Origin: Magnaporthiopsis rhizophila
Taxonomy: Eukaryota > Ascomycota > Sordariomycetes > Magnaporthales > Magnaporthaceae
DNA: 64,000 nt
Reading direction: 5' to 3'
NCBI GenBank assembly: GCA_003049465.1
Contig: PYSS01000144.1
Coordinates: forward strand, 25,615 to 89,614
The translations under genes were made by a program, and so were the position numbers. The notes below the pieces were generated by a model. That model was not told the origin of the DNA. It made no database searches and saw only the letters and a list, made by a program, of their open reading frames with translations. How positions within the stretch are numbered: position 1 is the stretch's first letter; the number at the start of each line of letters is the position of its first letter. Shown one piece after another: positions 35,729 to 46,805 of this stretch.

Positions 35729-38700
35729 GGCGGGCGGGCGAGCGGCGATGGCGGACGTTGAGGCGCGCGTGCGAATGAGGTTCGGGGATATATAAGTCGC
35801 GTCGTTGAGCGCACAGGTCCGTCAGGTCTCAACCTGTTTGTTGACTTTTTCGTTTTTGCCCTCCTTCTCTCCCCACTCTGACAATAAGGTCACAGCGGCT
35901 CTCGAGAGGTAGGCCGAGTCAAGTCGCCGGGATGGAACCGAGTATGTGGTTCGGCCCAGCAGGGAGCCCATATGATCTGAGCGTCACTGATGGGCAGTAG
36001 GGCGACAATTCGTAGCGCAGGGGCGCTGGTGTGGGTTGCGTCGTCGGGCGCTCTGGTTCCGGGGAAGAGTGAAGCAATTCGCGGGGACTCCAGGTTTTAA
36101 AATCGGCCCTTTTTTGGGGTGGAATCGGGAGAAGAATCGAGGGAGCGAGCGGAGAAGGGAGAAGATGGAGCAGAGCAGGGCGGGTCGGCGAGGCAAGCAG
36201 TGGGTCGCTGGGATGCTGGGTCGCGCCAGAGAAGACGAAGATGGCCAGGGGTTGCCTTCCAATAATGGCGGGTCAGTCAGGCAGCACGCCTTTCCGCTTC
36301 TGCGAACCCGCGTCCGGGATTGATCCGAGGTCCAAGGCTGGGGATCTCGCCGTCGATTGGACGGGCGGCGGCAGTTGCCCAAGGAGAAAGGGCCAAAGAC
36401 AAAAGAGAGCGTCGATTAATTGGCTTTCAGGGCAGTGTGGTCCAGCAAGCAGCCGCAATTTTTGCATTCAAACCAGCAAATAATACAAACAAGCTGACGG
36501 AAAGGGGCGAGCGTGTGTGAGCAGTGCGAAGTGCAGGGGAGAGAGAGTGTGTGTGTGTGTGAGAAAGTGAGAAGGAAAAAAAAAACACACGAAATGCTGG
36601 GAACAGACGGGCAGCTGGACAAAAAAGCACAACGCAATCTATCTGGCCTGGGTGGCTTGCCTGGATAAATGCTGGGCGCTCTCTGGGATTGGATGGATTG
36701 GAGGGCGGCAGCCAGGGTCTGGTGCGCACTGCCGGGGCGACTTTCAGCTGACGGCTGGGCACACCCGAGAAGCAAGTCCCGCCAAAAATTGGACGGTTCA
36801 ACGACCCGATATGAAGCGTGGCCGCTTGGACTGGTGCTATTCTTTTCATGCAGTTTTGCTTGGCTGGGCTTGTGCTGTGCGGTCCGATGCTGCGCCTGGC
36901 TTACAGTACCTTACTGACTGCAACCTGGGCGGTAACACAGAAGCTGCTCATTGCACCTCGCGGTTTCTAGCGCCAGGCTTGAGGTGGGCGCATTTTGGGG
37001 CGTCTCCTTTTTTTGTAACGTCGCAGAAGGCTTCTCCAAAGTCGCAGCCGCCACACTTTTGCAGGCGCAGTACATACATGGCATTATCCATTCCGGGCTA
37101 GCGTCTCAGTGCGGACGATGGCGAAGCAGCAAACGACTGACGGGCTTTGCTTGGTCGCACCAGACAGGAGTCACCCACGTTTCCAGCACTCCCACTTGAT
37201 AGTGGCGCGCCATCAGACACCCACTAACATAGGGGCATCTTCTTCCTCCTTTGCTTCCTTTGCTTTTTTTGTTCTCTAGCTTAGCGCGTTTGACAACGCG
37301 CTATTCAGTGTCCCCTTGGACCAATCGCAGTAAATGGGGGTAACCAAAAGCGACACCGACGGCCGTCGGGCCACTGGGGAAAAATGTGCATTTTGGATAT
37401 TGACCTAGTGGCTTGGCACCCCTCACATTCGGAATTCCTCGGCGGTCTATTATGCACTCAAAAAGCTGATGCCAGTCCTGAGTGGGTTCGGTTTGCAGCC
37501 TGCCCGAGTGCCTTTAAGATCCGGATCGACATTATAACCTCCCCAAACGAGCAACGGGCGCGCTCTCATGTCTTGGGTCTGGGCAACACACACGGCCGCT
37601 ACAACCCATGCCAAATGATACCTCTAACCGTAAATGAAGTGTCAAATCCTCTCAACGAACTCACTCACAGGTGCCTTTGCAAACAGGCGGATAAGCCAGT
37701 CTGTTGATGGGAGATCAATCCCATCCAGGTTAGAATCTCCCACGGACCCCAACTCTCCCCTCACCGGCTCGCTGTCATTTATGCAGCATCGCATCAATCC
37801 ATGCGACCAAACCACTCCTGGCACACCATCTACGGACCCTCGCTCAATAAAAATCCATAGCGCCTGATTTTTCGCTGCGCCTCGAAATCACCGATTGTTT
37901 CGTTTCACTGCGAGACACGATTCCTGGCCCTGCACGGGCGGGCTCGGCAAGCCAAGGAGGGCTGAGAACAAAATTGTCGGAACCAAAGAAACAAAAACCA
38001 TGGCACCAGATCAAAGACTTCGGTTGGGATTCCTCAACCCAAGCAACTGGTACAGCCCACTGTTCACTGTTGCATGGCGGGTGGTGTTTCTTTTCTGGCA
38101 CGGCGGGGACAACGTTCCATCCGAATCGGACTCGCTGTCACACTAGGAAACGCTGCATGGGCGTTGGCCCAAGACGGTTGGAGCAGCACATAGCCAGCCC
38201 GCCCGCTCCTTTGATGGGGCCAACTGGGGCGCCCAATGACGAGTGCCGTTGGTCAGGTGCCCCGGAGTGCCCGGTCCTACGCAGCTAGTAAAATACGGAG
38301 AAGATCCTCTGCCCGCCCAAAACCGCGCACCGCTCTAAGCTTACTTGGGACTGGCGCCAAGCTGTGCACCCTGTCCTGCACTCCTTCCCCTCCCCCATGC
38401 GCTTCACCGTCTTTCCCGTTCTCTGGTGGAAGTTGTGCGCGCCACGAGAATTACGTGCGCAATGAGCGGCCGTTGTCGATAGGAATCGCCTACCGTTTTC
38501 TTTGCCTGCCCGCTTGATCTAAGCTGATAAATAATGGATGCGTGAGATTCAAACACAAGGTTGGTTTGTCTTGGAGCGCCGCACGAATACGGGCTGAAAG
38601 GCATTGCCTCGCCTCACCACGCCTCAAAACCCACATAGTAGCAACGGGCGGCGGACACGGAAGGCGGCCTTGCCCTGCCTGCCTACCTGCCGCTAGCCCG

Positions 38701-39391
38701 CGGAGTCTCCTAGACGACGGGTTGATGCGTGGCGTATATACGGGCGAACCTAATGCACTCTTGAGCGTGGAAATGATATCACTTAACCTAAATCTCGATT
38801 TTGCCCCAATTCCTCGCGAGAGAACCTAAGTGATCACTGTCCAACCGTGGCGTCACACCTGCAACCAAAGAGCACAGATACCGGACACGAGAAAGATTGT
38901 GCCAGGGGAGGTGGGTAGAGATCAGTGCCTATCGCACATGGGAGGGTGACACAACACAACGGACGATCGAAAGGATCCCGCGTCCCGGCTCCATGTGTTT
39001 GTACATGTGTCTGTTATACTTGAGCCGGGACCAGATTAGGGAATAAAAATCCGCTCCATGTCATCCCTGTTGAAATGTGAAGTAAAGTCGGGGGCGGGAA
39101 TGACGAAGAACGATGTCACCATGTTCGTGTGAGACAGACCCCCTACATATCACCTACACAGGCCAATGAATGCATGTGGACAATTGTGTAAATTGTATGT
39201 TGGAACGCTCCAACTACTGCAAGGCCGGTGTTCGACGACGAATGCCTTAGATCGACTATCTTTATTCGGACACACCAAGGCGTTACTTGGCTAATTAAAT
39301 CACTCATAGTACCAGAATTGCGGGGGAAAAAGAATCAAAATCAAAAGAGGCCAAAAAGGGCCGATAAGGTCCGAGAGGGGTCGTCCCTCGT
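35729..39391. other. Long intergenic region, about 3.7 kb
   Basis: No supported gene. It holds the 5' flank of the regulator, a short GT microsatellite (about 36547-36561), and a perfect 10-bp inverted repeat (38982-38991 / 39022-39031). Open frames are at most 150 codons without domains. Confidence 0.5.
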
Positions 39392-40393
39392 CTACAGCTC
39401 CCTCCTGCTCCTCTTAGGCATGTACCTAACCCAGGGGGCGCAGTTGCCGGCATCACGACTCGGCGGGTCCTTGGCCGGGACGAACTCGCCCGACTGCAGG
39501 CTCCCCTGGACGAAGAAGTGATACCACGCCTCGCGCAGGATGGTCCCGCGGCGGCCGCCCGCGCAGCGCAGCACGACCTTGCCGCCGCCGACGTGCCGCT
39601 CGAGCGCGGCCTGCACGTCGACGAGCGGGTAGCGGGTGCGGCTGCTGGGCGTGATGCCGGCCTTTTGCAGCGCCGTGAAGGTGTCGAGCGACTTGAAGAG
39701 CGCCACCGCCCGCACAAAGTAGTCGACCACGGCCAGCTCGCCCGGGTTCGCCGAAGATGCGGCGGCGGTCGGGGAATAGCAGGACGCGGCCAGCGTGTTG
39801 ATGCAGGTTCCGTGCTTGTTCCACTCGTGCTCCCACAGGTCCTCGTTTGCGCCCCGGTTCGCGAGCCAGTATCGGTCCATGAACTCGACGAGCTCCGACT
39901 GGCCCTGCGCCTTGAGGATGGCGCTGATGTTCTTGTACTGGGGGACGAGGTCGCAGAACTGGTCGTATCCGCCGTCGCAAAGGTCGGGCCTACAACGACA
40001 TGAAGAAAAAAGAGCGGGTTAGCAAGAGCATGCCAATATAGGTGCGCGAGCGACCGGCAGACAGACTCACCACAACCCATGAAGGGTCCAATCCTCCTCA
40101 GCGCCGCCGGCGTGGACCTGGTCGTCCCAGAACTGCGTCAAGAGCATCCGTCCTCCCGGGTGGATGAAGCAGCAGTCGCCCGCCACGGGCGTGCTGTTGT
40201 GGCAGCTGAGAGGTCCGTCGACGGGGCACACCGGCGCGCCGCTCAGCGGGATGTAGCATTGGCCGGACGGTCGTCCTGCCGGTTCCAGGCCCACGGAGAA
40301 GAAGGGGTTCGGGATTTCGTTGAGGCTGGCGGGCAGCTGAGAGAACAGGTTCCCGGCGTAGGCCAGAAACGCCTTGAGCGACTGTGGCGCCAT
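39392..40393 (-). CDS. RNase T2 family endoribonuclease
   Basis: The exons on the minus strand are 40393-40071 and 39989-39392 (306 aa). The 81-nt intron (donor GTGAGT, branch GCTAAC) splits the Trp of the first active-site motif. CAS1 reads WTLHGLWPDLCDG and CAS2 reads HEWNKHGTC, giving the two catalytic His plus Glu/Lys. Other conserved Cys (CYIPLSGAPVCP, CHNST, CCFIHPGG) suit the usual disulfides. T2 RNases cut single-stranded RNA through a 2',3'-cyclic phosphate and are normally vacuolar or secreted. The N-terminus from the chosen ATG (MAPQSLKAFLAYAGNLFSQL) is only a weak signal peptide. An in-frame ATG further upstream (40627) gives no better one. Confidence 0.9.
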
Positions 40394-40697
40394 TTTTGTG
40401 ACGACGCCCCAGCTACCAAAGAGTGATGCGGAGATACTTTTTGGATGGATGCTGATCGCTGCGTGCGTCGACCGGCTCGGCAGATGGTTCTGTCGTCGGC
40501 GGGCGTTCAATGTGTTCCCCCAGTGACGTTGCTGTCGGCTACAGTCGGTCAGGGGTCCTGTGACGACCCGCCAGTGCCGCGTGGAGGTAGTGGAGACTGG
40601 CCCGGTGCCCGCACGGCCCATCCTCACTGTCTGTATCCTTACGTCTTTCTTATTCTTTATATCCTTTTCTATCCGCTGTATTATCTTCCCCTTCCTT

Positions 40698-40744
<47 letters not shown>

Positions 40745-41503
40745 CCATTTTCTGTGTCACCTCACCTTATATACCTTCGACCAAGCTGTCTGTGTGATTC
40801 TTGGAAAGTGCGGTCTTTTCTTCGGAAACGTGCCCCACTCCTCCTGAGGCCGATTCCGGCAGCCTCCACCAGCAGGCAGGCATTGATCTACACGTCCGGC
40901 GCCATCGAGTGCACAACCAAGCACCAGTAGAATACCCATCTCCAGGCTCCGATCTACAGAAGCACACCGATGGCTATGGAACACACGCACATAGACTTAC
41001 TCTGGCGTGTAAGGCAACCGGCCGAAGGAGTACCCTACTAGAGCCTTGCCGTCAGCATCAGCCACAGGGATAAGTCTTGGAAGCAGGAAGCGGCGCAAAT
41101 GGTTGGTTGGCATCTGTTTACCAAGAATTACTGCTTTGCCTATCGCAGTACCGTGATGTAAAAAATACCACATATCATGTACGTACCAGCTATAGTAGCT
41201 TGAGTGGGTAGGGATCTTCAACCCCAAAGATGTGGTGAGCTGCAAGAGTCCTTTCCAAGACACGCCAGGTCTGCCCTTTCGTATCCTATCCTTTGATTCT
41301 TGCGTGTCCAGCCTGGATTGTGGATTGTCTTCCTCTACAATGTTCCTCGAGTTCTTATTGCTTCTCGCAATCCTCCAAAACAAAAGCAAAGGGACAAAGG
41401 AGAGGGGCGCAAAACTTCCTGGCTGTAGTTTTTGCGATAAAACTCCACGCCCAGTCCATACACTTGAAGCCGTTCTCGTTCGTCACACTCGGTCGTTTAC
41501 ACC
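40394..41503. other. Divergent intergenic region with a 44-nt poly(T) tract
   Basis: Promoter space between RNase T2 and the Kelch gene. No gene is seen. Confidence 0.55.
40701..40744. repeat. Homopolymer T(44)
   Basis: An uninterrupted T run preceded by a pyrimidine-rich stretch (40660-40700), 0.3 kb upstream of the RNase T2 start. The length may be imprecise. Confidence 0.9.
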
Positions 41504-43474
41504 ATGGCGTTGGTACAGTGTTTCCCGATATCTCTCCTCTTTGTCGCCTCGGCCTTCCTTGATCTCGTCCAATGTCAGCCCGAGGAGTTCCCGCGGGCCG
41601 AAAACTTCTTCCGGCGGTCGTATCACGCTGGTGAGCATCCAGCCCTGGTGTCAACGGACGGGAAGGAGATCACTTATGCTCGTTGCGTACTCACTTCATT
41701 ATGTAGCTGCCGTCTTGGGCGACCATTTATACCTCTTTGGCGGCGGCACCTCGCAGAAGAACGTCGGTACGGGGTCTACAAAACCCTATGATGTCGTCCA
41801 TTGTATGTAAAGTATTTTCTTCTTCCACTTTGCTATTACGCCGCTGGCTCGAAGCTGACACCATATTACTTGCGGCAGCCAACAAAACCCTCGCCATCCC
41901 GCTCAATGTGGACTGGAACACCGAAACCGTGAACGACAAAGTTCAGACAATGGACGGCCCAGCAAACTTCCCCATTGTGCGACCGGGGCTGTGGCCTGAT
42001 GCTAAGGAAAACAAGATGTACTCTTGGGGTGGCGGCTTTCGCGGCGGCTTACCTGGCGGCAACGAGTCCATCAAAAACCCCCGCTTGCGCGTCTTTACAA
42101 AAGGCGATCCCGATTCCCTGTATGGAGCGTGGACCATCGACCCGAAACCGCCCGGCGACCCTCCAGCGCACATCAAGCTCACGCAGCACGCCAGCTAGAC
42201 CAGCTGCAACGGCCTGGGCTTCATGTTCGGCGGATCGTATGTGGAGGTCGACCCGCAGCAATACCGTGGGTTTGGGACGCCCGGACTGGTGATATACAAC
42301 ATGACATATAATACCTGGAGGAACGAAAGCGAAGCGAGCAAGAAGTTCGGCAAGGCCCCTCGCGCAGGAAGCCATGAGCATGGCACTGCCGTCTGTCTCC
42401 CGACGGCCGGCACCCGGGGCGAAGGCGTCGTCGTCTTTCTGGGCGGGGCGCAGCGGAGCATCGAGGATCCCGCAGACCAGCTCGATGTCCGGATGGACAC
42501 GGTGAGCTTCTACGACATTGGCAGCAATGACCTGTACACACAGAAAACAACGAGTGAGTCTTCAGCGCCCTTGGCACGGCGCCGCGCCTGCTCCGTCGCC
42601 GCGCGGTCCTCGAACAACCGGTCGTACGAGATCTTCGTGTTTGGTGGCCTAAACGAGCAGCCTGCCAACATGCACATCCTCACCATACCGGGGTTCAGGT
42701 GGTTCCAGGCCGGGTACCCCGGCGCCGACAGCGCGGAGCCGCGTTGCAACCAAGCCTGCGTCGTCGCCGGGAACAGGCAGATGATCTCGGTGGGCGGGAT
42801 GCCAAGCATGTCGGATCAGTGGAGCTCGCCGGATCCTTGGAAGAACGGGATGAAGGTGTTTGACATGGTGAATCTGAAATGGGGTAACCAGTACGTTTCT
42901 ACCGCGCCGGCCTACGAGTCCCCGGCCATGATCAGAAACTGGTACGACCAAGGGTTAGTGCAAACTCTCCCCACGATGTGAAACAAGATGTACTATGGTC
43001 GCTAGCAAGGCTGACAACCAATTTTTTTTGGGGCCCGCCCACCTAAACAGCGGCGTAGCAGAGTGGGATAACGACGCCAACCGGCGGCTCTTTTCATCCT
43101 CGACGGAAACCCCTCCAAGCTCATCCAGCCCCAACATCGGCGCCATCGCTGGGGGTGCTGCGGCTGGTGGGATAGTGCTCACCGCGCTCGCGGCCGGGCT
43201 TCTTTTCTGGTACTACCGCCGCAAACGTGGGCGAGCGGCTGAGCGCGGAACCAGGCTCCACGAGGATCCGGCCAGGGGGACGACGAAGGGGACGGCGGGG
43301 TGGGATCACGACTCCTCGGCGACGCCGGCAAGTGCCGAACCGCCGAGCGAGGTGCAAACCATGCCTAGCGAGCTGCACAATGGCGTCGACATCGTACACG
43401 AGCTGCAGCCGGTCGAACCCAGGCCGTCGGAGCTCCCTGCCAGTCCGTCGAATAACCGCTGCTACTACCGATAG
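41504..43474 (+). pseudogene. Kelch-repeat single-pass membrane protein with an in-frame TAG
   Basis: The exons are 41504-41630, 41707-41802, 41879-42953 and 43051-43474 (574 codons); introns are well formed (for example branch GCTGAC in intron 2). A signal peptide (residues 1-23, ALVQCFPISLLFVASAF) precedes Kelch-like blades: LGDHLYLFGGG, NKMYSWGGGF, NGLGFMFGGSY, RSYEIFVFGGL, NRQMISVGGM. Then comes a Ser-rich stalk, one transmembrane helix (AIAGGAAAGGIVLTALAAGL) and a basic stop-transfer (WYYRRKRGR), so the Kelch part would be outside the cell. At 42196-42198 exon 3 has TAG within a blade; the frame before and after is clearly the same protein. No splice choice removes the stop without also deleting conserved blade sequence. 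So it is a recent nonsense allele, an error, or read-through. Confidence 0.75.
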
Positions 43475-44149
43475 GGCGATGACACACGACGGAACTTTTT
43501 GATTCGAGATTTTGCGGGTTGTTGGAATGGGAATGACGGGACACCAGAGTGCGAAATACGACGGCGTTATTACTGGACACAGACTATCAAGTGACTTTTA
43601 CAGCATGATGAGAGACCAGCATGGCTTATCACGCGCCTCGTGCGGTATGTCCTGATTTGCGGGCCGTCCGACTTCTCCATACTATGCCGAGGGTGCCGCG
43701 GGTTGGACAAACTGCCTTTTATGTACAACCGGAGAATTCACTCTGACAGCACACTAGATTCGGCGTCGGTGTGCGGTGTCGTCGTTCCACAGCAGTCGCA
43801 AGTTTTCTGCAGGCCGACGAGGCGAACCGGCAAGTTCCTCGCGAGATTTTTTATACCACGGCGGGTTACAGTGTCATGGGATCCCAAAGCATTCAAACCA
43901 AGCAAAAGAAGAAAACACAGGTAGTCGGTCATGACAATATCATTAAGCGTTCATGAGTACAAAAACATTAAAGCTGTGCCGCTGATATGCGATGCCGCTG
44001 TCCAACCGTCCCCGGGTACAACACGCGGGCGCAACGCTTTCTGTGTGTATGCGCTGTATTACATCCACAGAGGGGAGATGGCAGCAGTGATTGCCGTCTC
44101 CCTTTTCCCTTATTTCCCACCCGGAGCAAAAGGCCGGCCGCGTTCGCGC
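43475..44149. other. Convergent intergenic region
   Basis: 3' flanks of the Kelch gene and cerato-platanin. No gene is seen. Confidence 0.6.
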
Positions 44150-44675
44150 TTACAGGCCGCACTGGCTGGCGTCGACCTGCTGGGCGTCGGCCTCGACGCG
44201 GCCCAGGTTGACGGCCTGGCCGTTGGTGAGGGCGTTCATGGCGTCGAGGGCGATGTTGAAGCCAGCGGCACGGTCGATGGCCAGGACGTTGATGGAGCGG
44301 CCGTTCCAGCTCAGGCGCCAGCAGGTGCCGCACTTTTGATGTGTTAGTCTTACGTTGCCCCTTTTTGTGATATTTGTTTTTGGCGATATCCCGAAATGAT
44401 AACGAGGTATCAAAAAAAAACAAAAAAAAAAAAAAAACACTTACGCCCGGGGAGTTCCAGCCGCCGACGGCAGGAGCACCGCCAATGTAGGGGAAGCGGG
44501 GGATCTGGCCCTGCGTCTGCCAGCCGAAGCGGCTCATGAGGCCGTTGGGCCCATCAGAGCAGCTGACGGCGGTCAGCGAGCGGCTGCCGTCGTCGAAGCC
44601 GGTGTCGTACGAGACCGAGACGGCCGACGCGGCCGAGGCCAGGGCGAAGATGGAGAGGATGTTGGAGAACTGCAT
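44150..44675 (-). CDS. Cerato-platanin family secreted protein
   Basis: The exons on the minus strand are 44675-44445 and 44332-44150 (137 aa). The 112-nt intron has donor GTAAGT and branch ACTAAC. A signal peptide covers residues 1-18 (MQFSNILSIFALASAASA). The mature start VSVSYDTGFDDGSRSLTAV and the later CSDG, GCGTCWRLSWNGRSINVLAID and SQCGL blocks are the cerato-platanin signature, with the four conserved Cys that form two disulfides. It has the usual length. Family members are abundant secreted double-psi beta-barrel proteins that bind chitin oligomers, sit in the cell wall and can elicit plant defence. A TATA box lies about 190 bp upstream. Expression is probably strong, as for other members. 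Confidence 0.95.
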
Positions 44676-46805
44676 CTTGTCGGTTTTGGAGATTAAGGGA
44701 GCAGACGACGGATGAGCCGGGTGTTTGTATGAAGGGTATTAGGCGGTGGTGTGAGGGGTGTTATTAATGTTGTTTGTATTGTAGAGGTCTTTACTCAAGC
44801 GAATGTGAGGATGGTGATGAAAAGGAGAGAGAAGGCAGCAGAAGGAGAAGCTGTCTGGTCATCTTTATATGCCTCGTCGGCGGTAGCCGATGTCACCGAT
44901 GGCCCGCCCCTGATCGCCGAGCCGGCACGTTATCCATGGGGCGAGCCTGCTACGACCCGTCGCGCGCCTTCGTACAGTTTTTCGTGTTGTAGCTAGACCC
45001 TTGTTCCGCCGGGACAGGGCTCACCGCGCCCGGCGGTTGTCAAGCCGTATTGGGCAGGCATACGATGCTGTGCGGGTCGGATGATGCATGTACAATACGA
45101 GTTGGGAAGGAATCCGTCCTGCATAGAGTGTCGTCACAGGATGCCCCGGGCAGCGTTGCTAGTGCATGTACCGCCTTGTTTACATGCATACTTTTGTTTT
45201 TATTCGGCTCCATCGTCGCGGTGTAGGTAGGTTGATCTTTTCCGGGGTACGAAAACTGGTTTTTCCCGGGCCGGTAAAGGAGCCCAGAGCTGACAGCAAG
45301 TCAGTCGGTCCCCTTGATCCTTGAGGTGCCATTTGCGGGGGCCTAAGGGGTGTGGGACTGCAGACACGAAGAAAGCAGGCCGTGTCGTTTCCACACGAGA
45401 GGGAACATGACCACCCCCTTTGAGCGGCTCTACCAGCAGAGGGAAATCCTCGGCTGGTCAGTAAGCTGCATGGCACCGCCGTGCTCGCCGAGTTGGCCCA
45501 ATGTTTTGGAACCAGCGTTAGCCTCAACTGTTCGTAGAATCCCTACGTAGTACCTATTCGTGAAGGAGCAAAACGGCCGAGAGCCGGCTATGTGGATCAA
45601 GCGATCTCGTATTCGCGGCTCTTGAGGTGCCTAGCCGTGACAAACTTGGCGACTTCCCCGCCCTATAGGATGACGTGGTCCCGCTGGAGATTGAAAATCA
45701 TGGCCGCTTTGGCGCTTGCTCCGTGTTATTATCGCTGGTACGTAGGGCGATCGCATCGATCGCATGAAACGTAACGTGCTTTCGCTGGTCCGTCGCCGGG
45801 AGAGATCGTTACCTGGCGGTCATGTTGCCCCGATTTTTGCAAGGGTCTATTCTGTCGCCGTGTGACCGACCAAAAGACGGCGGCAGGTCGACCAAACAAT
45901 TGAAAGTTTACCAAAAGGAGGTTGACCTTAGCCGAGATGCGCATTGCTCCCAGTCTCCACTGATTTTCGCACATAAGATAAAAAAAAAGCAAATAGAAAT
46001 AAAGAGAGAAGGAAATCCTGCAGATATTTGTATAATTTTAATTTTATTTATTTTGCCATGCAGTTTGCAAATTGGAAAGATTCCTTCTGGCTGGCGACGT
46101 ACTTGACGAGAGTCTGCCTGGAGACGTTCCCATTTCCCTAATTTTTGGGCAACGTGGGCGGTAAGTCTACACACTACGAGGTACCTACAGGTACCTACAC
46201 CCAGGTCTCTATCCGAAACCAACAGCATGTCGCACTGTTTTTTTATTCTTTATTTTTTTTTTTTCTTCTTCTTGTAGGTAACACCACAGATGCATGCAGA
46301 AAATGACTCCTTCTGCGTTAAAGGCAGACCACAGATGCGCCACAACGACAGTCCACGCTCGAAATCCTCTCAAGTCGCATGACGTCCATCGCGCTCAGAC
46401 TTGAATCCCGGAGGCCCAATCGTGGGGATAGGGCGATGCGACCTGCTCCCCAGTGACAGACGCAAAAGGAAGGTTGGTATGTACATTGGTACGTACGTGG
46501 AGGCATCTGCCGAGGGGCCTCCCAATCCGGATCGGTGATGCACAGCCAAGGAGAACAGCATGGTGGCACGGGGGGGCGGGAGGGGCCGAAGCTCTGTTCC
46601 CTCGTATTTGCCCCAGACCACCTAGTCTCCCGGGGTCCTTGATGACCGAAAGTCATTGATGGAGCCCTGTTTATGGATACGAAAGGGAGGTAGAGGGGCT
46701 CGGACGCGGAAACTTCTAGTCGGCCGAATAGCATGGCTGGGAATGGATTTGTCTACAGAAGTCCAGGGTCTATTCGGGAGGGAACGAAAAAGCAGAGTCT
46801 GAAGT
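44676..46805. other. Intergenic region, about 2.1 kb
   Basis: No gene is supported. It includes the cerato-platanin promoter and a short tandem AGGTACCTAC repeat at about 46179-46199. Confidence 0.55.
44864..44869 (-). promoter_or_regulatory. TATA box of the cerato-platanin gene
   Basis: GCATATAAAG on the minus strand, about 190 bp before the ATG at 44675. Called by motif and position. Confidence 0.45.

Noticed and set aside
35984..37200. Several 80-150 codon frames upstream of the transcription factor
   Set aside because: Overlapping on both strands, no domains, no consistent splice structure.
42120..42203. Alternative 84-nt intron that would remove the TAG in the Kelch gene
   Set aside because: Donor GTATGG and acceptor CCAG are phase-compatible, but the intron would delete about 28 residues that read as normal Kelch blade and it lacks a branch site.
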